From positions 496,001-560,000 of the forward strand of contig BCIK01000015.1 in assembly GCA_039545295.1 (NCBI GenBank): DNA of 64,000 nucleotides, written 5' to 3'. How positions within the stretch are numbered: position 1 is the first letter of the stretch; each line of letters starts with the position of its first letter. Under the pieces are notes generated by a model. The model ran no database searches, was not told the DNA's origin, and worked only from the letters and a program-made list of their open reading frames with translations. The position numbers and the translations under genes were made by a program. Positions 36,934 through 49,857 of the stretch are shown piece after piece. Source of the stretch: Udeniomyces pyricola (lineage: Eukaryota > Basidiomycota > Tremellomycetes > Cystofilobasidiales > Mrakiaceae).

Positions 36934-37272
36934 GAATGGGTGATGGTGATGGTGATGGTGTGAGTGGATGTGGATGTGTGGGGGGGGGGGGGGTGAATGG
37001 ATTATGTGTATGTATAGATGAATGAATGTGGGTTGTATTAGTAGGGTGATTAATAAATATACAAGTATATACAGTATAAGTGTCATGATTATCATAATTA
37101 TCATGATAATCATCATTACTCATCGGAAATAGAAAATACTACATCGTTTATCGTGTCACATTATCCATTACTTCAACCATCAACCACTCCCCATCACCGA
37201 CCATCCTCAACCCCCACCACAGATCTCCATCCCACACGCATACAGCCATCTGCCTTAGCTTCCCACAGCACC
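36934..37272. promoter_or_regulatory. divergent promoter region MCMBP / AP-2 mu
   Basis: Only about 340 nt separate the two divergent start codons, so the promoters are shared or abutting. It contains a G12 run (36979-36990), an A/T-rich core with repeated atcatgataatcat units (37085-37115) and a C/A-rich leader before the AP-2 mu ATG. Confidence 0.5.
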
Positions 37273-40200
37273 ATGATCTCTGTCAGCACCCTGTCTCCCC
37301 TCCCATCGCTCACCCTCCATCTTCAACTCACCCTTGTTCTCGTTTCCTTTCTCCAGGCCTTTTTCATCTTCAACCAGAAAGGCGAGGTCAGTCCATCCAA
37401 ACATCAACCCGTCCGAGTCGACGACTGCGTGCATCCCTCTTGTTCTCTTTCCCAAGTCATCTTAAACCCCCTTCCTTGTCTCGATCTCTCCCTGCCTGCT
37501 TGGATATCCATTCTCTCTCTCCATCCACACTAGGTCCTCATATCGCGTCTGTTTCGAACCGACCTCAAGTCTGTCGCCATCATCGCTCATCTCCTCTATC
37601 GTCCTAAACGCCAGCCATCATCCTGACTTTGTTTCTCGTCGCCCCTTCTTGTTCTCCTCCTCTCTAGACGATCGATAGCAGACGTCTTTCGGATCCAAGT
37701 CGTCTCAAATCCCGATGTCCGAAGCCCCATCATCACTCTCGGCAGCACCAGCTTCTTCCACGTCCGAGTCAACAACGTCTACGTCCTCGCCGTCACAAAG
37801 TCAGACCCAAATTACACCCCTTCTCCCCTCTTGCCCTTTACGCGTCTCTTTGTCATCGGGCCTCTGGTCATCCCGTCGTTGACGTGATAGCCATCTTAAC
37901 ACCCGCCCTTTCCTTACCCTGTCGAATCTCTCCTGGTTCCATACGCCTTAGGACCAACGCATCGGCCGCGCTCGTGTTCGAGTTCATCTACCGCTTCGTC
38001 GGCATCTCCAAAGCCTACTTTGGCAAGCTCGATGAGGAGAGCGTCAAGAATAACTTTGTCCTCATCTATGAGCTCTTGGATGGTGAGTGCTCGTCTCTCT
38101 GACTCTCAACCTTAGGGTGAAGGAACGAAGGAAGGCGGGAAACACACGCGTCAGGCCAATCTCTTAGACGTCGCAGCACAACGCACGACGCGTACAAGGC
38201 TCGAGCGATTCCATCTTGAGCAGACAAGTAGTCAGCAAATAGCACAGACGTCTCTCGCTATCGCTATCGAGCTCTCCAAACCTACAACTTCTAGTCTTGT
38301 AGATATCAGCTGTGTCGACCGACCCACTTGCATACATACAGACACGCCTACTCCTCGAATCCTTTGTCGTTGACTTTGTCGGACCGCGCTGCGCTCGCCC
38401 TGATCACCCCCAAACCCGGCGTGCGCTGTCTCCTGAATTTCACTTTCTAACTGTGCTTCCCTCCTCCCTTGTTCTCCAGAAATCCTCGACTTTGGCTACC
38501 CTCAAAACTCAGAGATCGATACCCTCAAGATGTACATCACAACGGAAGGCGTCAAGTCGGATCTCGCCGTTGTTCGTCTCTCGTCCCTTCCTTCGCCATC
38601 TTTAGTCCCCTCCTCCTCCCTCCTTTCTTCCTCCTTCTCCAACCTATGACTTATCGCTCCCCCTTCTTCTTCTCTCCCTTCCAGAGAGAAGACAGCAGCA
38701 GAATCACCATCCAAGCGACCGGCAACACGAGTTGGCGTCGATCCGATGTAAAGTACCGCAAGAACGAGGCGTTCGTCGACGTCATCGAGACTGTCAACCT
38801 CACCATGAGTTCCACGGGAACTGTCCTCCGAGCCGACGTCGACGGACAGATCTTGATGAGGGCTTACTTGTCGGGAACGCCGGAATGCAAGTTTGGCTTG
38901 AACGATAAACTCGTGCTGGAAAAGTCGTACGTATGGAAGACGCAAGAAAGAGGGGAGGGGGAGGGAGGAAGAAAGCGAGGTTCTCTTTCCTTTGTTATGA
39001 GCAAGAGTAACAAACGAAGGATACAAGTACCACGTTTGATAGTTGCTGAGAAAACCCCCAATCCACTGTCTCACACTCCTTCTCCCCCCCCCCTTCTTTC
39101 TCTCTCATGTTACGTCTGACAGCGATCGATCCAAGTCAGACAACGCCGTCGAACTCGACGATTGCCAATTTCACCAATGCGTCCGACTCGGCAAGTTTGA
39201 CTCGGATCGATCCATTAGTTTCATCCCACCCGATGGGGAATTTGAACTCATGAGGTGAGATTCCTCTTCTTTTGCTCTCGTTGTATTGTTGTCCTTTTCA
39301 TTTCTTTCCTCTCACCCACTCATCCACTCTTGCATATCTCTTCTCTCTTTCTCCGTTCTTTACTCCCTCTCAAGGTACCGCTCCACCACCAACATCAACC
39401 TTCCCTTCCGTGTCCACCCCATCGTGACGGAGACCTCGAAATCGCGTGTTGAATACTCCATTCACCTACGCGCCAACTTTGACGCCAAACTGAACGCCAA
39501 CTCGATCGTCCTCCGTATCCCTACGCCGTTGAACGCGACGGGCGTGAAGGTCGACGTGGGCGTGGGAAAGGCTAAGTGGGATAAAGGGGAGAATGTGATT
39601 GTTTGGAAGTAAGTCTTTCTTTTTATTATCATTACTAAGTTGGGTCGTGCCTGGTCAAACGGAGGTAGGTGCGCCGGAGAGGATGACTCGGGAAAGATTT
39701 AGAGAGGGGGAAAGGCAGAAGAGATGTCCATTCAGAGCTTTCAAGAATCTACACAAGAATAAGAAGAGGAAACAATCATAAAAAACGAACCTAGTTCCTA
39801 ACGTCCCAACCTTCTCGTCTTTTCTTTCTCGCTTCGTCTTTCCCACCCCCTCAAAAACCCTTGAATTTCTCAAAGGATCCCTCGTTTGCAAGGCGGTCAA
39901 GAATGTACGCTTACAGCCGAAGCCGCGTTGACGACGACGACTCATCGACAGACGTGGTCCCGACCGCCCATTAGCATCGACTTCTCAGGTGAGAATCGAA
40001 ATGAGAGAGCAAGAGTCTCGTTGTTTGCTTATTTTTATCATTGTTTTTTTCTATTGTATCAGACCTGACTAACTTTTGTTGGTTGACCGGTTTCGATCTG
40101 CTTGTTGTTTTTTTCTTTTCTTTGTTCTTCTTCCTATGTTTCCTTACTTTCAACCCGCGTCCAATTTCCCTATCTTCCTATTCTTCGCCCGCGACTTATC

Positions 40201-40849
40201 TCTCAATTCCCCACCACCTCCTCTCATTTTCCCCTTCTACCCCTTCCCTTTTTCTGCTTTCTGCCTCGATTTCTCGACCTCTTCGGAAAAAAAAAGTCGT
40301 CATGTTCACCGCGTCAGGCCTCTTAGTCCGGTTCCTCAAAGTGTTTGAAAAGAGCAACTACCAGAGTGTCAAATGGGTTCGGTAAGCAATTTATCTTCCT
40401 TTCTCTCTCCCTCTCTCCCTCTCTCTCCCCGGAGGCCTCTATGCGCAAGAATATCCATCTACCCATTCACGCGTCCATACCTCGCGTACCTCCCTTGATC
40501 TAATCCACATGGAAACAACCCAAAAATTCAAAACTAACGCGACCTTGATTCCACCCCCCCTTGTTTCCCATCCCTTCCTTGTTCTCTCCACAATCTGTTC
40601 TGGGCCCGGTCGATAGATACCTTACGAAAGCGCAAGGAGGTTATCAAGTCCGAGTACGTCTATTCCCCTCTCTCTTTTACTTTTTGGTTTCTCTTTCCCT
40701 TCCGCTTGCTCTTCCGAGTACTTGTCGTTCCTTTTGACTGAATTAGACCTATTCTATCCTTTTTTTTTCCCTTTTGTTTTACCTACCTCATTTCGTTGTC
40801 TTCCTTTCGATCCCCTCCTCCCTCATTTCTCTTTTCCCCTCAGTTCTAA
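37273..40849 (+). CDS. APM4: AP-2 complex medium (mu) subunit
   Basis: Cargo-binding subunit of the clathrin adaptor for endocytosis at the plasma membrane. Thirteen exons: 37273-37281, 37357-37386, 37534-37568, 37668-37799, 37952-38082, 38480-38571, 38685-38926, 39123-39254, 39375-39608, 39876-39988, 40297-40381, 40617-40653, 40844-40849; 425 aa, the usual length. It starts [18 protein letters not shown]; the longin part includes [31 protein letters not shown] and [11 protein letters not shown]. The mu-homology domain shows [57 protein letters not shown] and ends [12 protein letters not shown]...YQVRF. The first coding exon is 9 nt and the last only 6 nt (TTC TAA). RDD-type AP-2 features at the N-terminus favour AP-2 over AP-1. 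Confidence 0.94.
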
Positions 40850-41117
40850 AATAAAAAAAGAAGGGCGAAAAAGAACCCCAGCCTCCTCTGGTGTCTTTCC
40901 ATCCCCCCCCCCCCACACCTTCTCGCCTCTCTCATCTCTGAATTAGATGATTCCCTTAATGATTGCTTCACCGACCTGTCGCATGTATCCGTTCATCCAT
41001 CCATCCCGTTCTTGGCCTCCCACCTTCCTCCTACCATCCGGCTATAAAGTCCCTCTCGCTCTCGCCCCTCAATGTTCACGATCCTATGACGTCGCTCTGC
41101 GTTTTTTTGTCTTTTTC

Positions 41118-41154
<37 letters not shown>

Positions 41155-41740
41155 CTCTCTCTCTTCGTCCCTCTCTGGGTTTAAAGATACGATCGAAATC
41201 ACCTTGCGCGACGTCGAGACGCATTGTCTGCTGACACGCGCTTCAGTCCATCGATCCTTCTCTTGCTTCTTTTGCCTTTTCTTTTTCCTGGCTTTTTCTT
41301 CTTCTTTTTCTTCTTCTTCTTCTCAAATACTTTTTTCCGCGTTGGTCTTTTCTTATTCTTTCTTCTCCTTTTCTCTCCTTCCTTCTTAATTTCCTTCTCC
41401 CTGCTTATTTCATCCCCCCATCCCCCCCCCCGCCTTTCTCCTTCCCTCTCGTTCGATCTCACTTGATTGTTTTCCTAACTTCAACTTCTTTTTCTTCTTC
41501 TCCTCTTGGTCTCCTTTCTTATTCTCGTCATGACACGACTGAACCCCCTGCCCGACCTTCATCACATTGATGTACGCATGTGACCTCCTGCGAAATCCAA
41601 CTCTCGTAATGTACAATCCCATCAGCCGTCGTGCGGGCCTATAAGACAGAAAGAGAAGAACGTATATTTATATAATATACAGTACCCAAATAAAACCCCT
41701 CGATATATATATACTGTAAAAATTGCTGATAAGAGTCAAT
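40850..41740. other. convergent intergenic region AP-2 mu / RdRP
   Basis: C/T-rich with a (CT)n run at about 41120-41165 and many ttctt repeats (41250-41400). No supported gene; the open frames here are low complexity. Confidence 0.5.
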
Positions 41741-44700
41741 TCACAAGATCCAGCCATCTCCACAGGGCCAACCGTTTTCTGTCGTCCCTGGACCCTCCGA
41801 CACGAACACGACGTCATCTTCCCACTCTCCCACAATCTCCTCGTCTTCTTCTTCATCATCTTCATTCTCTTCTTCTTCTCTTCGTCGTCCATCGTTCCCT
41901 CCTTCTTCTTCTTCTTCGTCATTGACGTCTCGTCTGATCCGCCGAATCCTGACTCCAACGACCTGGACATCTTCCTCACTCTCGCCATTCAGCTCGCCCC
42001 CTTTCTCCTTGTTCTTGTCCTTTTGCAGCTGTTTCCATCGCTTTCTCGGTCGACCGACAGGACCTTGGACGACTTCGATCAAATCGTCATCATCGTCCTC
42101 ATCCTCGTTCTCCTTCTCGGCTGCGATAGCCTCGGTGGCGGCGGGTGTGGATTCGGGATCGGAATCGCATTGGTCGATCCATTGGGCCCGTCTCTTGCCC
42201 AACACCTTTTCACTCGGACGTCCTCCCGAAAAGCCAAGAAGCACGAGTTCACTCGAGGCGTTGTTGGTAGTCGTGGAGAAAACCCGCGTTGGAGGGAGGT
42301 TAAGAGGGATGGTTGAGGTGGTTTGATCGTCGTCGTTTGGCGCTAGGAGAGCTTCGACGGTATCGACGTCGTCTTTTTCTTCTTCTGATGATGATGATGA
42401 GTCGTCGACCTCGACCTCGACCTCGACCTCGCTTTCGTCCTCGTCTTCGTCCTCGTCGTCAATCACTTCGACCCGTTCCTCCCAATATCCCTCTTCTATC
42501 ATCTCTACTTCTCCTTCCTCTCCTTCGTCTGCTTCTTCTCCTTCTTCTTCTTCCAATTCTACTTCCTCCACTTCCATCACTTCTTCCGCAACATCGACCT
42601 CTTCCACTTTCTCCCCGTCAATCCCACTCTCGTCATTACTCCCAACCTTCTTTGAGACCTCCACAATCTCCCCATCTTCCTCCTCTTCCTTTTCCTTTTC
42701 ATCACTCCCCTGCTCCCCTTCATCCTCCTCCTCTATAACGACAACGCCCACTCTCGGTCCTCCTTCCTCCCAATCCTCATCATCCAAAAGGTTAACCCAT
42801 CCTCCCGATTTCCCTCCCTTCTTTTCTTTCCTCCTCTTCTTCTTCTTCCCCTCTCCTCTTCCTTTCCCCTCCCCTTCTCCCCCACTCGCCCTCCCCTCCT
42901 CTTCTTCTCCCTCTTGCCTCCTCCACTCCTTCGGACCTCGCTTGAGCAAAACCGTTCCCATCCCTACTGCCTCTCCCAAATCCATCATTTCCTGTGCCCA
43001 AACCCATGGAAAACTCCCCAACCTCTCCTCCCCCTTCCTCCTTTCCCCCGTCATTCCACCACCACAACCACCCGGCTGAGCAGCAACATGCGTGGCGGCG
43101 GTTCGAGCGGGATCGTACACGGTCAGATAAGCGGCAAGCGCAAACACATGGGTCGACGTAGGGTAGATGAGGGAAGGAAGTCGACGGTAGAGGGATTCGA
43201 TGATGGGTGAGGAGAGGAAGAGGTCGAGTTGGGAACGGAGACGAAGGAGGATTCGGGTGTGGTACGCTTCGCGAATTGAGACCTGTTCCCCCCCCCCCCC
43301 CCCGTGACCGAACCAGAGGAAGGCGACGGGAAAGGGGAAAGAAATGAAAGACGAGATGGGGAAAAGGAGAGGAAGAGATCGGGAAACAAGGACGACGTGA
43401 GCCAGTTAGAATTAGGGAGAACAAAAAAAAAAAACAGGACATGTTTCGTCAGCATATGCGCTCGTCATGGAAAAGTCAAAAAGCTCTGGACCGAAGAAAG
43501 AAAGAAGAAAGTAAGAAAACAAGAAGAAGAAGAAAGCAATCATGTTCTCGAACCTTGAGTCCATCGTCCTTCATCATCTTGGCCCGTCGGTTTTTGGAAA
43601 CGACCATGCCGGCGACGATACCAGTGACGACTTCATGTTCCGATAGCATGTACCTGGAGAAGGGAAGGGGAGGGACGAGTTGTTTGGATGGGGGTTGGGT
43701 TGGTTACCGATGGATGGAGAAGGGAAACCAAAGGCGAAGAAAAGAAAAGGAAGGGGGGGAAGAAGGGTTCACGGGAAAGCAGACAAGGAATAAGATGTTG
43801 AGAAGAAGGTCAGTTCTTTTGCAAAATACTAAGAGGAAACGATCCCAGATCGAATCATAAATAAAAGAAAGTTCTTTTCCAACTAACTGTCCCATAACGC
43901 CATGTAAATCCGCCTCGTACTCCGCCCGCATCGTCTCTGCTTGCCTGAAGAATTCGACGGGAATCTGTTCGCCTAACCGAACGAGACGAGCGTTCACCCG
44001 GCGGCTGATGTTGGTCCGCCGCGGTGGAGGTGCTTCGTCTTGGATGTGGCGGAACATGCGGCCGAGGATGGAGGGTGAGGCGTGGTTCTGCGTAGTATTA
44101 TCATAAAAGAAGGCATCATCAAGATTTTAACAAGTGGAACCGATAGAGGAGCGAAAAAGTACGACGCGAGATTAATAACCAGGAAAACGGTTGAGGCTAA
44201 ACAAAGAAGATGGATACGACAAGACAGGTAGCCTTCACAACTTACCCCGTCCATGAAATCTGGCTTGCTCGAACTGGGCGTTTCCCTCCGGAGCTCATCC
44301 TTTCAAATGCGAAATAAGTTCTCTTTAGTAGGATGTACAATCAATGCAAGATGCACCAAAGCACAACCTAGGCAAATTCAACGAGAGCGGCCACAAATGG
44401 CGCGGCAATGCTTACGGTGTAGTTGGCTCGAATGCCAGTCTGAAGCGAAAGTGGTGAGAAGAGGAAAGGCCGTGTCAGACATCGAGCAATAGAAGGCAAT
44501 AAAGGCGCATCTCTCACCTTGACGTAATCGACAGAGTCCGAGGCAAGCTTTGCCCTGTAAAGGTTGCACAAAAAAAAAAAGAGAAGAAGAAGGAAAAAGG
44601 AACACCCAAACGAAAGACACGATGAGATTTCAACAAAGCCGGTTTCAGCATAAACGCCATGCCAAAAGCAGGAAAAAAAAACGTACAAAGCAATACAAGT

Positions 44701-47700
44701 GTCACTGAACGGACTCGATCTCGCAGCGACGTTCATATGAGCGAGCGAAACGACTCCTAATACGTCGTTCTGTTTAGAGTATTTGTGAGTGAGATCCAAC
44801 CCCGTTCAACCGGGCCATCATCAGCATCTATTCTGCTTCTTCTACTGTCCCCCCCCCCCCCCTTAAGGCGCGTTCGATCGAGAAGGCAACGACGCACCTG
44901 AAAGTAATCGATAAACCACTTTCGGATGTGCTCGACGCGAACCTCGGGAACTTCAAGTGGCTGGACGGACAGCGCGTAGGACATGGGCGGGCAATTAACT
45001 GGAGGAACGAGGTCTTGGTTCCAGATGAGTGTGAACGTATCGCTGATAGGCCGAATATTTGGATAGAAAGTTCATGGCGAACGTTAAAGCTGGCTCATAT
45101 AGCTGGAAGGATTAACGATGTACCCGAGACCTGTAAACAACTTACCCATCTAGATCTCCTCCTGCCAGTCTGTGGAAAACGAGAACGCCAATCAGCCATC
45201 AAGCAATCGATGCATTGGCCTCTCTCCCTCTCCCTTTCTTTCTGCTCTCTCACTCATTGAGTGAGAAAGCACCAAGAATGCAGAGAAGAATGCAAAACAG
45301 TGGATGTCTCTCCACTAATCAACAAGCCCCTCCTTTTTCGAAAACTCGAGAACCAAAGGGAAAAAAAAAAAAGAAGATCAACATCGTACTCACTGACCAG
45401 CCAGATCGCGCGTGCCTCTTGTCGGAAAGACGATGACGTTCTGGACGCCTGCTGCGATAAGCTTAGGATGAGCGACAGCCGTCACCCTCCTAACGTCACC
45501 CGGATGCACTACCCATATCGTAACAGCATGAGAAAAAAAGAAGATAAAAGAAGAAGAAAAAAAGGGGGTAAACCCAAAAGAGCAAAAGATTAGAGCCAAA
45601 AGAGATGGGATGCGATCCGCATGAGTCCAGACGTTCTGTCCGCGTTGAATCGAGTTCAAATCATGGTTCTAAGGAACGAACGGGCAGGGGATCGATAGAT
45701 CAGACAAGGTCCTTCAACAACCCCTTCGACACCGTCCGGACCCGAATAGGAACAGAATACTTGATCTTCCTCCAAGACGCCGAGCTCATCGGCGATGCCT
45801 AGGTGACCAAGACGATTGGAAGGACATAAGTCAAGGAGAACGAGGAAAGAGTGAAGAGCACAACATGTCAATGGAGAGTATACTTTGAATCAAGGATCCG
45901 GATAAAGGAACAGTGCGCTGAGCTTGAATTTGACGACGTACCAAAGAGATAAACCCCTTGGTCGATTCGGATGCGGGCTTTCCACTTGAGGTCCCAGAGC
46001 AAAGCCGATCGGAGCACGTTCACTGCGTCTTGAAGGAATGGGTTGGCGCTGAACCCCGCTTGGTAAAGATGTTGAATCGGGAACTTGAAGAAGAGCAAGG
46101 AAGAAACCAACAAACAAGAAGAAGAAGAGTGTAGCCAACCGAGATCAATTCACTGGGTTCGATCTGTCGTCTAGATCGGACGAGAGAGCGAAAAAAAAAT
46201 GGCGAGACGATCAAAATTCACTGAGAGGTGCTTAAATTCAGAGACAGGGTCGACTTGGTTTGCTCTCTCTGGGAGGGACAGTGCATGTTGGGTTTGGTCG
46301 GCAAAGATGCGGAAAAGGCTTTCCTGTGGTTTGAGCCAGATGGGCGTTATACGAGTAGAAGAAAGGAAGGGACAACGATGTAGCAGAAACTTGAGCATGG
46401 GAAGCGAAACGGTGCTTCGTCATGGCCGAAGCCTATACGCTTACGGTGGAGACGCCGACGGAAGCGAGAAGAAGGATGACTTGTCGATTGAGATGGGCCG
46501 GGGCATACTTGGCGACCTAAACCGGAGAGAAAAGTGGGAAATCAAAAGGGCAGGGTCAATCGGTTTCATAACCTTGTCACGGGCCAGAACCTTGACAGAT
46601 CGCGAAAACCACTGGCCGTTCAAACGCACCTTGATAGCTCCAAGGACGGCATTAGGACTCTCAAACTTTTCCATGCTCTTTCTGATGCGGATTTCGTTTC
46701 CATCCACGTCAGGCCATGCTGCGAGCATTCCCTTGACGCCCCCGATTCGAATCTGTACAGCCGAGTACTTGGAAAAGAGGGTAGCCGTCTCACCCTCAAG
46801 CACACGAGCGCATGCGTCGAGAACAGCTTGGGAAGTGATGCCCACACCGTCAGTAAAGCAGTGCTTTCGTTTCATGATGTCGGGGATACGAGTGATCTGA
46901 ACAGGGATGTCGACGGCTCGAGTCGTCGTGAAGCAGAGGCCAATTCGAGCTAAGTCGATCGAGATGAGATGCATAGAAGATGGATTGGAAGGACGTAAGC
47001 CGTTAGTTGGTTGACGTATTTGAGGAAGAAAAAATAATAATAATAATAATAAAAACAGGGCATGATCTCAGCAAGAAAGAAAGAGAACGGGAACCAAGAC
47101 AAAGCAAGAAACTGTGAGAAAAAAATGGACATACCGCAATGCTTTGCGATTATCTTCTCCTTGGTAAAGTCACCCATCCATCGGAGGATGGACTCAGCCG
47201 TGAAGCCAGTCTCTGGATCCTCGCAAACAAACCAAACTTGCCTCTCTCTACCTCAGCCGATCCCACCGATGCTCTCAGGTCAGCAAGCAAGAAACGAAGA
47301 CACCGAGAGAAGGTGTCGATCTGAGCACAAGACCCGTTGCCGCACTCACTTCAACCCACTTCCACCCGCCGCCAAGAAAATCCACTTCCTTCCGGCAAAC
47401 TCCAAGCCATCCTCCATGACCCTCTCCATCCTACCGATCATGCCTTTACCGGGGCACCACCGCTTGCTCTTGCGATTCTTGGATTTCCCTCCCGACGCCT
47501 CGTCGCGGAGGTCCTTCCATTGATCCGAAAAGTGCAGCGGCGAGCTCTCATCCGTGAATTGGACGCGAAGAAATCGCGAGCTTTGTTCTGGATAATGGCG
47601 AAGTACATGGTTCGAGGTTTCGGGCTCGGGTGGGTAGAGAATCAGACGCGTCGGGGTCACGACGGCGCGACGGATGAGTGTCGAATGAGGAGGTAAAGGA

Positions 47701-49150
47701 CGAGGTCGGTAGTTGGGATGAATTTTGGCACGAAGCTCTAAGAAGAGTCAGACAACGATGATAGTTCAACGACGAACAAAGAAGAGGAATCAAAGTTAGC
47801 CTCACAAATCACAGGCACTCCCTTGACGCAGCTCGGCTTTGTGACGAACCGAGGTGGACTTGACTCACGTTCAAACGCTTCTCCAAGCTTCCCACTGACT
47901 CTTCCCATGCCAAACAACCCAACAAGGATTGCTTCCTTCTTTTCCTCCGACTCCTGCTCGCTCTCAGCATGCGCCTCAGGTTTTGCCGTCCGGAGTAACG
48001 CACAGAGGTGCGTCAGGTCCTCGGTTGCGACGACACCGTAACTGACGAGAGCCTCGAGGAGGTATCGCGTCTCGAATCGATACGGGACGATGGAAGAGAG
48101 AAGCGACCGTGGATTTGTGGGAAGGGGCATCGTTGGAGGGAGTCGACTCGTTGAGATGCCAGCTCCCGAGGAAGCCGAGGGTTGAACCAGGTCAAGAATC
48201 GAGACAAGGTTGGCGTGCTCGCTCGCCAGGAGAGGCATGGTGAAGCAATACGTCAACCAATGCCCGGGGTCGAAGAAAGATTCTTTGCCTCCCCTTCCTA
48301 CGACACTCAGGGGATCCATCTTGCTTGATTTGGTCCCCGCTGGACGCTCCTCGAGCGAGACGTAATCCTCCTCGGTTGCGCGACGCGGGTACTGGAGCTG
48401 CTCGATCCATCGACCCTCTGCGTCCACCTGAATGTCTTCATCAGGATAAGTGTAGTTGAAATGAGGTGGCCTCCGAAGGGAGATCCGGAGGTTGTAAACA
48501 TCCTCTTGATGGAGGTCCGGAGGATCAGCAAGGGTTTCGAATGACGACGGCCCAGCACGTCGAGAAGGGTCTGCTCTTGGGCAATGTGACCGAGCGGACG
48601 AGCGAGTAGGTGAGGAAGAGGAGGCCTTGGGAGGCAGGGTGACAATCTCGATGGAGATGTCCGAGTCGTTTCCATCGCTGTCGTCGTCGTCAATGACGAT
48701 GCGCTCGCGTCGCGTCTCTCGCTTACGCTTGGTCCCGACGTCCTCATCATCCCCATCGACATCAAAGACCTCTGGCTTCCCTTCTTTTGCCTCGAGGTTT
48801 GAATGTGGATTGACTGGTGCCGGATCGCCCCGAGGACGGACTTGGTCGAGTCGGATCCCCCTGGTGACCAAGCTGTCCCAACTGATGTCGCCTTCCAACG
48901 GCCACATGGATCGCCGACTCTGTCCGAACGCACGGCCCTCGGCTTCGACCCCTTCGCATCCCTGGCAGTAGGCAGTGAACTTGATGCGACGAGAGGCGAT
49001 ATCAAACGTGAGGGTCGATGGGGGACGGACTCGGGCGGAGGTAGTTGGGTCGGGAAGAAAGACGTCGAGGCCGGAAAGGAGTTGAGATGAGGTGGTAACG
49101 GTTCCGACGATGAGGTTGAAGGGATAGAAGGTCGACGTGGGTTCGATCAT
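41741..49150 (-). CDS. cellular RNA-dependent RNA polymerase (QDE-1/RDR type, RNA silencing)
   Basis: Makes double-stranded RNA for RNAi. Eighteen exons: 49150-47869, 47737-47350, 47241-47135, 46949-46591, 46516-46445, 46323-46222, 46083-45942, 45798-45682, 45508-45394, 45169-45146, 45042-44898, 44769-44687, 44554-44518, 44439-44416, 44299-44246, 44087-43888, 43653-43554, 43282-41741; 1630 aa. Core motifs in order: LIRRAVVTPTRLILYPPEPE, TDGVGITSQAV, VQIRIGGVKGMLAAWPD, KARIRIDQGVYLFG, SPALHPGDVRRV, and the catalytic AGGDLDGD (residues about 897-904, split by an intron after DG). After it come NDVLGVVSLAHMN, LASDSVDYVK and KPDFMDG. The long first exon (427 aa) has a disordered acidic middle. 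The last ~415 residues form a Glu/Asp-rich tail that ordinary RDRs lack. A GTTCGT donor follows exon 8. Confidence 0.93.
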
Positions 49151-49857
49151 GGGGCGTCGTGCGGGCTATGAGGGGGAGCGAGGGAGGGGGAAGGGAGCGG
49201 GAAGGCTTGGGTGGAGTACCTGAAGCGAACGAGGTTGAAAGGGAAGCGGACGCGTACTGCTCAGGAGTGGCAGGTGGTCATGGATGATGATGGGGAGAGT
49301 GCCGAACAAGACGCGTCGCGCGTTGGGATAATATATTCCAGTCGGTGCGTTGCTGCGGATGGAACTGGCGCGTGTGCGCGTGAGGATGGATGGACATGAA
49401 TATATGGATATATGAATTAAATGGTAGAAGGGTAGTAACCGGTCATGCCTTTCAGGTCAATATATCAAATCAGTTACTCTGTATTACCCCTGCAGTCATC
49501 TGGCATGCATACATCCTGACGCTCTCATCATGGAGACGGCAAGCCCTTGATTGTCTTGTCTTGATTGTCCAAGAGAAAGAAGAGACATATACTCTGCCTT
49601 TTAGCATGCGATCGTGTATGAAGGAGCAGGAAACATACATAACATCATATATCATCCACTTGGATATCTAGAAAAGAAACCGTGAGCAGGCTGATCGATG
49701 ATCGATCGACTGCATCATGCATCATCATCGTTCAAAGACACACGATCCTTCCTCTAGCCTCTCCCGACCAACCATTAACCAACGCCATCCCCCGTCCTCA
49801 TCATCGCCTCCACCCATCCTTCTTCCCCCTCTGGCTCTTTCAACTTGATCCCCATCC
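49151..49857. promoter_or_regulatory. divergent promoter region RdRP / RCF1
   Basis: About 700 nt between divergent start codons. It contains palindrome-like gatcgatgatcgatcga at 49694-49710 and a C-rich leader ahead of RCF1. No coding signal with splice support. Confidence 0.45.

Noticed and set aside
42313..42738. Arg/Leu/Pro-rich plus-strand frame opposite the RdRP tail
   Set aside because: Shadow of the Glu/Asp-rich codons on the minus strand.
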